A DNA stretch of 64,000 nt. Origin: Proteromonas lacertae. Its lineage: Eukaryota; Sar; Bigyra; Opalinata; Proteromonadidae. This document shows, in pieces, positions 57,232-64,000 of the stretch; position 1 is the first letter of the stretch; each line of letters begins with the position of its first letter. Under the pieces are notes generated by a model. That model was given only the letters and a program-made list of their open reading frames with translations. It did no database searches and was not told where the DNA came from. The stretch spans positions 248,001 to 312,000 of the forward strand of contig NGBS01000004.1 in assembly GCA_002245135.1 (NCBI GenBank). Reading direction: 5' to 3'. The translations under genes were made by a program, and so were the position numbers.

Positions 57232-58415
57232 TTGTTGAGAAAATTTTCATTTATTAAATTTAAATATTCATTATTATATCTATGTTTAATATATACTTAT
57301 TATTATATATACTACAGCAGATATGAATATAATAAAAATGAATCTTATTTTCTATTTAATGCCTTTAATAATTTAAGTAAATTAATTGATCTTAAACATA
57401 ATGCTAATTCAAACATATCACTCAGTTGCGTGGACTTAGATACTTACAATTTTACATATTCGCGTATATTTATTTCCACTAAGATAAACATTAGAATAAA
57501 AAAGTACTCTGATTCATTTTATATGTCATTAATTGACAGATCTCCAATTATCATTACTAATTATACTCATCTTCACATAATACAACAACTTAAAATTTAC
57601 GGCTTTACAGATGTAATAATAACAAATGAAGGGAGTATTCATTCATTTTATTATAATATAACTACAAAAGGAGGATGTAAATGTGATTTTATACCCATTC
57701 TTTATCATAGTAATACATACTACAACCAATACGATAAGGTTGTATCAATAACACATCATTGGGGAAATGCTGTTTTTCATTCAATTGTTGAATGTTTAAC
57801 TAAATTAGGTTTTTACATTACAGAATTATTGAGAGATGAATCAATAAAAATACACACTTCCAAATCTGCAAATGTATTGTATTTAAAATTTATAGGATTT
57901 GATGATTCTAGGATTATTTATGGAAATATTCATGTGAAAAGATTAATAATATTAGAGAAAGGTAGTTGTGGATCTACTCCACCTATAATTCATTTATATT
58001 TTTTAAGATATTTTTTAAGGAAAAAAATCAATTCTAAATTAATTTATGAAATCGTTTTAATAAAAAGATTTGGTAAAAGAGATATTACAAACTTTTGTAA
58101 AGTTTACAACTTGTTAAAAGAAAGATATAGCAAATTTAAAATTGTAATTTATTATCCAAATACAACTTTTAATAATACATTGAACTATTTTAAATATGCT
58201 AAACTGATAGTTGCACCTCATGGAGCTGGTTTATCAAACATAATACTTTCAAAAAAGCCACAATTGTTGAGTTTCTTGTGAAGAATTTGTGTTATACATC
58301 ATTAGCAAGTAAACTAGGTCTATCATATTTTGGTTTATTTGTAAATACAACAGATGAAAAAATCACAGTTGGCATTAATGAATTGAATGTAATTTTAAGC
58401 AAAATTATATTCTAA
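57232..58415 (+). pseudogene. GT61-like glycosyltransferase (right copy), late frameshift
   Basis: Matches 36827-38011, but the A run near 58252 is six long instead of seven, so the frame leaves the conserved course right after SNIILSKK and stops at 58281. The lost C-terminus (about 45 residues) is still readable in the next frame to 58415. This is a single homopolymer difference and could be a base-calling error. Confidence 0.65.
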
Positions 58416-58431
58416 ATTTCATAAGGGATAA

Positions 58432-59178
58432 TTATTTTAAATTATTAATAATATATCTTTTAATTGAGTTATTGAAGTTAGGTGTTAAAACAATATTACA
58501 TGCTGTAGCACCAGAACCTTTCTTTATAGGAATTTTCCATTTTTTTCCATACATTTTTAAAACATTTTCTCTTGCATATTCACTACAGAAAGTCAATACA
58601 TTAGAAAAATAGCAATGACATATATTTATATTTTGATAAAAATATTCAGTACCAATTAGAATCCATAAATCAAGAAAACAGTTTCTATAATTCATTGTCC
58701 AACAACTTGTGTATCCATACTTACCCCAATCTATACATCTATAATTTATAGTCATATTTAGTCTCTTTTCAATATAATCTCTTAATATAATCATAAAATC
58801 ATGTTTTGTTTTGTTACAAATTAAAGTGTCTCTATTTGAATATATATAACATTTATGAGGATAAAATTCAAAATATTGATCACATCTAAATATTTTATAA
58901 TTAAGCCATACAGGAATAATTATATCTACATCATGGTCTTTTGCTATAATACCTCCATTTCTTATCGCTCCCAATTCTGATCCAAATCCTAAAAAATAAA
59001 CAATTTTTAGCTTTTTTAAGAAAGATATATATTTGATTATTATTTTGGTTCTGTTATAATCAAATGATTTTCTATTTACTTTCACCCATTTACAGAATGG
59101 GATATTATTTGAGTATAATATCAATAAAACAATCATTAATAGTATAATGTTATAACATAAATAGTTGGAAATATTCAT
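58432..59178 (-). CDS. LicD/fukutin-like phospho-sugar transferase, intact
   Basis: Starting at the ATG at 59178 (MNISNYLCYNIILLMIVLLIL, signal anchor), 248 residues. GFGSELGAIRNGGIIAKDHD then VDIIIP is the LicD/fukutin nucleotidyltransferase signature, with the DHDVD acidic pair as the probable metal site. Relatives transfer phosphocholine or ribitol phosphate to glycans. The frame also extends upstream to 59247, but that part is transposon terminal sequence and is unlikely to be translated. The repeat boundary 58987 runs through this gene. Confidence 0.75.
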   Translation of the reverse strand: MNISNYLCYNIILLMIVLLILYSNNIPFCKWVKVNRKSFDYNRTKIIIKYISFLKKLKIVYFLGFGSELGAIRNGGIIAKDHDVDIIIPVWLNYKIFRCDQYFEFYPHKCYIYSNRDTLICNKTKHDFMIILRDYIEKRLNMTINYRCIDWGKYGYTSCWTMNYRNCFLDLWILIGTEYFYQNINICHCYFSNVLTFCSEYARENVLKMYGKKWKIPIKKGSGATACNIVLTPNFNNSIKRYIINNLK

Positions 59179-59766
59179 AATACTTATACGTAACGACATT
59201 TGTTGCAAAATAGATATACCGCATTGCATAACAAAAAAATCATTCATGCCATTGCATATTACTTATACTTTTTATCAAGCCATTTCATATTACATTTATA
59301 TGATTGCAAAATAAATATACATATCTCAAGCCTTTTCAAGAATTCTTTTATAATAGTCAAAGGACTGCTATATATCTATTCTCTTCATAGCAATCCTTTG
59401 TATTTTGAAGTTTATATCTTCAATAGTGTTGTGTTAAAGCATTCAGCTGAACTGATAGTAGAAAATGCATTTGTAATACTTTCAAGTATTTGATTTCTGT
59501 TTTGGTATATGGATGTTTCAGCTCTTTTTTTCCATATGCCAAAGATATTTTCTATTGGATTAAGAGGAATGGAATATTTAGCATTGAATAAAAGTATATT
59601 GCCAGATCCTTCAATTAACATCTTAACCTGGTCTGAATGATGGATATTTACATTTAAAATTATATATATGTAATATGAAATGGCTTGATAAAAAGTATAA
59701 TTAATATGCAACTCTGTATATCTATCTATTTTGCAACAAATATCGTTACGTATAAGTATTATGAAA
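59176..59766 (-). mobile_element. Internally deleted Tc1/mariner-like transposon
   Basis: The two ends match in inverted orientation over about 100 bp (59176-59315 and 59655-59766, starting TTCATAATACTTATACGTAA). Between them, a minus-strand fragment (about 59600-59410) codes SIPLNPIENIFGIWKKRAET, the DDE_3 C-terminus of Tc1-like transposases, plus about 35 more residues. Most of the transposase is missing, so it is a non-autonomous remnant. One end touches the start codon of the LicD-like gene. Confidence 0.75.
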
Positions 59767-59800
59767 TATTGTATAAGTAAGCTGCAAAACACTGTATTAT

Positions 59801-61446
59801 AATATTTTGTTTAGCTTATGCATTTTAATCATTATTTCTATTTGGTTGTAAATACCATATTTATAAGAATTTTTACAAATGGGATTAATTATTGTCCTTT
59901 ATCTTACTATTGACAAGGACATGTTCTTTTTGTCCAATACAAACAATATTTAATAATAAAAATATTTATAATATTATATTCTTATATTTATTGTTTTGAA
60001 CATTTACAAAGCTTAAATAGAATTGTATTTCATCAAATGTAAAACATATTGTTGGTTTAATTTTCATTACTTCTTTATGAAGATCTTTTTTATTTCTACC
60101 TTTAGTCATTTCTTCAAATTCTTTTGGATATTTGGATGTATCTCGGTTAGCTTTTAATTTTATACTCACTTGGTTATTTGGGCTTATATAAAATAATTCA
60201 TAAGGAGAACTATTATCAATCGATGTTGAGGATTTGAAAAACATTCTATATAGATTTTGAAGAATCATTATCATCTCAGGTGCTAATGTATGATTATTTC
60301 CAACTGTAATTTCAAAACCATATGGACTTAATAATAAATCAATATCGGGGAAACTAGGATTATAACTCAAATCGATTATTTTAAATATTGTATTTCTTTC
60401 ATTAGTATTAAATTCACCTATATCTCTTTGTAAATCACTATCATCTGAAACTTTAACTATTTCCTTTTTCTACTTCGCATTCTTTAATTTAATTAATCAA
60501 ATTCTCATAAAAAGTATCACAATTCTTCATTAAAAACGATATAATTCTTTTATATAATATTCCAGCTAAACTTCCTACTGGATTTTCTTTTAATAGTTTA
60601 ATCATTCTTTCACAACTTTCTTTATCATTTATCTTATAAAGTTTATCACATGCCATCTTTTTGATTTCTTCAGATATGAAGATGAAAATGGTATTATTAA
60701 ATCCAATCGTGTAATATTTATATGTATCATAAATCAATACATTATCATATTCACCTTTTGAAAATGGAGATTTATCTATTCCTTTTATTATTTCTCCTAT
60801 AATCACCTCATTCTTTTTGTTATTAATTGTATTTTCGAATTCTCTTACAATCTTCTTTTTTTCATCATTATAATATCCAATTACACCTTTATATAATGAA
60901 TAATTTTCTCTATATTCATATACTTCCCCATCATTTGTGAAAAGTCCATATGTTAATCTTTTACTATATGTAAATCCTTTATAGTCTTTATTATTATATG
61001 CCCAAGGTTTAAGTAATTCAACTTTCTCTACTTCTTCTTTTGTAAATTGAGGAATATACATCAACAATGCACATCTTTTACTTTGAAAGGTTTTGTACTC
61101 TTCTTTAGATGGATTAGCTAATAATATTATCATTTTTGCATCTGCATAATCATCTTCACCAATTACTTTTCCATCAGATATTACAATTTGAATATTATTT
61201 CTTTTATCATAATAAGGATTATCTTTTTCTCCTTTACTTATATTATTTATACTAACACTATCACCAAATTTCGAATGAATGATTTGCATAATAATGTCAG
61301 CTAAGATTGTCTTTCCTATTTTGCTATGACCAAATACTAAATAGTGTCTTTGATTATCATAATTAAAATTAAAACTTTTGGGAAAAACAATATTCAACAA
61401 CTTATAATAATAATCTCTCATCAAATATATTGTATTATACTGTATA
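59801..61446 (+). repeat. Island-flanking direct repeat, right copy
   Basis: Same orientation as 26740-28378, with about 25 bp extra near 59863-59890 and scattered substitutions. It closes the accessory island on the right. Confidence 0.9.
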
Positions 61447-61457
61447 TATATATCCAT
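59966..61457 (-). pseudogene. CRN/RHS-like P-loop NTPase, right copy
   Basis: The N-terminal frame is intact here: 61457-60489 codes 322 residues with FGHSKIGKTILADII (Walker A), NNIQIVISDGK, LLANPSKEEYKTFQSKR and YIPQFTKEEVEKV, which fit the NTPase core of Crinkler/RHS proteins. As in the left copy, a TAA after ENLIN separates it from a 134-codon C-terminal piece (59966-60370) in another frame. The core might still be expressed. Known relatives are nuclear or mobile-element-linked NTPases in protists. Low certainty on function. Confidence 0.5.
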
Positions 61458-61465
61458 TTGTTGAG

Positions 61466-61616
61466 ATTCTTCTGGTAGTTGTAATTGTTGTAGGTGTAGT
61501 TGTTGTTGTAGGTGTAGTTTTAGTTGTAGTAGTTGTTGTGGTTGCAGTAGTAGTTGCAGTTGTTGTTGTAATTGTAGTTTTAGTTGTAGTAGTAGTTGTG
61601 GTTGTATGTTGATATT
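61466..61616 (-). repeat. Thr-coding simple repeat
   Basis: Degenerate GTTGTA-type tandem (about 150 bp). On the minus strand it codes an almost pure Thr tract within 61435-61641. It could be a mucin-like linker at the end of the SPRY-like gene or a chance product of the microsatellite. Reading the opposite strand gives only Val-rich low complexity. Confidence 0.6.
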
Positions 61617-62512
61617 TGTATGTCATCACCAATACTAACATATGGGAAAACTATTTTTTGGTTGATTTTACACACTTCTATTATTTCATTGCCTTGTTTA
61701 ATGTACATTATCTTCCCATTCATATCGTATATTACTTCATGCACTTTTCCTTCCATACCAAATATTCTTTTTGATTGTTCTATTATTATTCCTTTTTCAT
61801 CTATCTTCTGAAATGAATGTTTTAACAACTTTATACATGGATATAATCTATTTGATGAATCTGGATTTTTATAATAACCAAAACTAATACCTTCACTACC
61901 AATACTCATTATCTGATAATAGAAATGGTAAATTCCACTTTCCTCTTTCATTTCTTCATTTATCATTAAATACAATATACTTAATTTCATTCTCATAACT
62001 ACCATTACAACTATCAGTTGGAGTATTACTATAACCTCTCTTCTTATATCTTTTTATCATAGGTAATGGAAGATTCCAACAACTTAAATATTTAACTGAA
62101 CCATTTCTAGCACCAATATATGGGTAAACTGGTGTTGAACTGATTTTAAATACAGCTATTTCTGTTTTATTCCTGTTTTTGCAAACATGTTTGATATTCC
62201 ACTTTCTATTTTCAATTTCTCTTTACTAAATAACTCCCCATGATCTCTATTCAACGTTATATAACAATCATTCTCACTAATTGAATTATTTCTGTCACAA
62301 TAACCAAACTTAATACAATCATTAAAACTCTCTATTTGGAATTTAAAATTATGAATTCTATTCTCCATCCTCTCTGATATTATGCTATTATCTGTCGCAA
62401 CTTCATTGAGCTTCAAATTTCTAAAATCTATATGAAATTTTGATGATTCTTTATCACCTTCTTCACACAAACTAAACAATGGGTAAATTGACTTTGGTGA
62501 TATATTTAACAC
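61580..62512 (-). pseudogene. SPRY-like domain protein, frame broken
   Basis: Three minus-strand frames share one theme. 62512-62156 codes FKFQIESFNDCIKFGYCDRNN; about 62173-61960 codes VFKISSTPVYPYIGARNGSVKYLSCW; and 61965-61580 codes SIGSEGISFGYYKNPDSSNRLYP and KIVFPYVSIGDD. These are strand patterns of SPRY/B30.2 folds, apparently two domains. A 27-nt intron joins NEIK to MKEESGIYHF; the earlier shift near 62170 needs a one-base change. It runs toward the Thr-rich repeat and then the NTPase gene, so an original longer fusion is possible. Confidence 0.4.
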
Positions 62513-63036
62513 TTATATTTCTTTAAATAAGTTTTTAAATCATAATTGAATATATAGTTTAATATACTTCATAACTATAGCATAATAATTGTAGGAATAA
62601 TAAAATGGAGTAAATCAGCATATCATTCTTCACAATAGTGGATATTATAACCATTATACCATATACATTACTCTGAACAACTCATTTAATAAAAATATCA
62701 CATACATATTACAATCAAAGTATAAGATGAATATTTAAAGTGAATCACATTTACATATACATACACTACTTTACATGTATATTAACTCTATAATTAAATT
62801 ACATATTGAATGAGAATACTCTTTTATAGTTATATCTCTTATTTTCAATAACTTGTCTGTATATTAACCATTAATACATATCTATATAGCATTTATCACA
62901 TATTGAAACACTCAAGCTTTTTAGCGGCTTGATTGTTTTTCTTTATTTTTTTCTTGCTATACCAAATCAACAACAATTAAATGATAAACAATAATATATA
63001 TATGATGATTTTTTTTAAATAATAATAAAATGATGT
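62513..63036. other. AT-rich intergenic region
   Basis: No gene seen. A CTCAAGCTTTTTAGCGGCTTG sequence pair (about 62911-62930) can form a short hairpin and belongs to the recurring CAAGC/GCTTG motif found ahead of genes in this window. Confidence 0.4.
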
Positions 63037-63375
63037 TTATATACCAGAACTCAAGCTATCTCTTGAAGAACCAAATAAATATTTACTTTGTAATGTTTCA
63101 CTACGAGACAATGATGGTGTGATGTGAGTATTACTATCAGATTCAAATGAATCACTTAAACTAACACTATCTCTACTACTTATAGTTTCTGATGATGTGA
63201 GATGTTGGTTATTATCTTCTGAGTCTGGACTGTAAATTGCGTAAAAAGACTCTTTATGAGAAGAAATATCATCGTCACTCAATGGAGAGTCTTCATTCCT
63301 GTGTATACATACGCTTCTTCTATCATCTTTAACACTTTTAATTGTTCTAGGACTGTTATCGTTTGAATAAGACAT
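63037..63375 (-). CDS. Ser/Asp-rich hypothetical protein
   Basis: 112 residues, ATG at 63375, rich in Ser, Asp and Glu, with no hydrophobic segment; probably disordered. The C-terminal stretch PSLSRSETLQSKYLFG reappears in the partial gene at the window edge (PSLHRSETEQSDFLFG), so this is a small tandem family. Function unknown. It may be longer than seen if introns lie upstream. Confidence 0.5.
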   Translation of the reverse strand: MSYSNDNSPRTIKSVKDDRRSVCIHRNEDSPLSDDDISSHKESFYAIYSPDSEDNNQHLTSSETISSRDSVSLSDSFESDSNTHITPSLSRSETLQSKYLFGSSRDSLSSGI

Positions 63376-63924
63376 GAGAAAAAACTAGTTAGGTTGAGTA
63401 TTTGTTTTCTGTTTGACTATTTTACATTCATAACAAACGACATGAAACGGACAAGAATTCTTTAGAAACACATACTTCATACCACTTCCATTAAAAAAAC
63501 ATTTTAGTAAATCTTTAACTCTAGTTACTGTATTTACTCCTTTCCTGATAGTATGGAATATAACTCATCAGCAAATGTCAGTTTATATCATTCATTTAAA
63601 TTATCACTAAATTATTGTTTTTCACTTACAGTTTATCTCTCCTAAGATTAATTATCAGCAAGAAAAAGAATATCGATGTTTTTATTCCATTTCTAAAATT
63701 ATGTAATCAAGTACAAAATGAATTCATCCATATGAATGAATAACAACATATCTGATATGAATAAACAACATTTAAATTTTGAAAACTCAAGCTTTTATGT
63801 GGCTTGATTTATCTCTTCACGATTTCTCTTCACTTTAACAGTTTATAAACCCAACATACAACAGGTTATATAATAATAAATGAATTAATAAGGTTTTAAA
63901 GTTTTTTTTACTCTTAGTCCGATT
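63376..63924. other. Intergenic region between two related genes
   Basis: AT-rich; no gene recognised. The CAAGCTTTTATGTGGCTTG inverted motif lies at about 63787-63806, mirroring the one at 62911-62930, which suggests that the upstream region was duplicated together with the gene. Confidence 0.4.
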
Positions 63925-64000
63925 AATCAGAATCATCAATCAAGGCGCCAAATAAAAAATCACTTTGTTCTGTTTCGCTACGATGTAAAGATGGTCTGGG
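63925..64000 (-). CDS. Partial paralog of the Ser/Asp-rich protein (C-terminus only)
   Basis: The window edge cuts this gene. The visible 24 codons read PRPSLHRSETEQSDFLFG then ALIDDSD and a TAA at about 63925, clearly related to the C-terminus of 63037-63375. Confidence 0.5.

Larger units (their letters stand above)
49726..58987 (-). repeat. 9.26-kb inverted repeat, right arm
   Basis: Reverse-complement partner of 36255-45518. Genes at both ends of this arm extend beyond the repeat and are intact, so this arm is probably the source. Homopolymer-length differences from the left arm occur near 53426, 54672, 54873, 54974, 55345 and 58252. Confidence 0.95.

Noticed and set aside
59179-59247. 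Extended N-terminus of the LicD-like protein
   Set aside because: The extra 23 codons lie in the transposon's terminal repeat, and the ATG at 59178 directly precedes a good signal anchor.
61430-61612. Val-rich plus-strand reading frame with a hydrophobic look
   Set aside because: It is the reverse of a GTTGTA-type microsatellite; no start context or conserved sequence supports a membrane protein.

Overview
This window is nuclear DNA of an AT-rich, intron-bearing protist that I cannot name. Housekeeping genes are clearly eukaryotic (uL11, MED20, a ZRSR2/U2AF35-like splicing factor, NECAP, copines, a class C-type receptor), yet an HslV protease gene argues against animals and fungi. A sperm-tail PG-rich-repeat protein hints at a flagellated stage. 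Introns are mostly tiny GT-AG introns of 25-49 nt (examples up to 132 nt). TAA ends nearly every gene, so the code looks standard.

Region 1 (about 0.1-26.7 kb) is an ordinary gene-dense block: NECAP; a receptor fusing a binding-protein-like ectodomain, seven membrane helices and an RGS domain; tRNA-Ser(CGA); a PAP2-like membrane protein; a cis-prenyltransferase; a ZRSR2-like factor; an EF-hand-like protein; two inverted copine paralogs flanking an EGF-repeat protein and a discoidin-domain protein; phosphopantothenoylcysteine synthetase; an RCC1/RanBP2-zinc-finger protein; an STPGR protein; uL11; a J-like protein; a coiled-coil protein; HslV; and MED20.

Region 2 (about 26.7-61.4 kb) is an accessory island bracketed by 1.64-kb direct repeats, each carrying a CRN/RHS-like P-loop NTPase gene. 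Inside it are about a dozen kinds of membrane-anchored, mostly intron-poor sugar-transfer enzymes: GT61-like, GT92-like, O-fucosyltransferase-like, LicD/fukutin-like, DUF1647-like, a GT-A enzyme, FkbM-type and class I methyltransferases, and a UDP-sugar pyrophosphorylase. Together they look like a surface-glycan assembly set: nucleotide-sugar supply, transfer, methylation and phospho-sugar decoration. Ten of these loci lie in a 9.26-kb inverted repeat (36255-45518 and 49726-58987) around a 4.2-kb spacer. The spacer holds a palindromic element, a broken FkbM gene and a GC-richer relic of unknown origin. Tc1/mariner-like transposon relics sit at or near both outer ends of the inverted repeat.

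Region 3 (about 61.4-64 kb) holds a Thr-rich simple repeat, a broken SPRY-like gene and two related Ser-rich proteins, the second cut by the window edge.

Many single-base indels in homopolymer runs, some differing between duplicate copies, break reading frames. They may be assembly errors rather than true decay, so pseudogene calls here are provisional.
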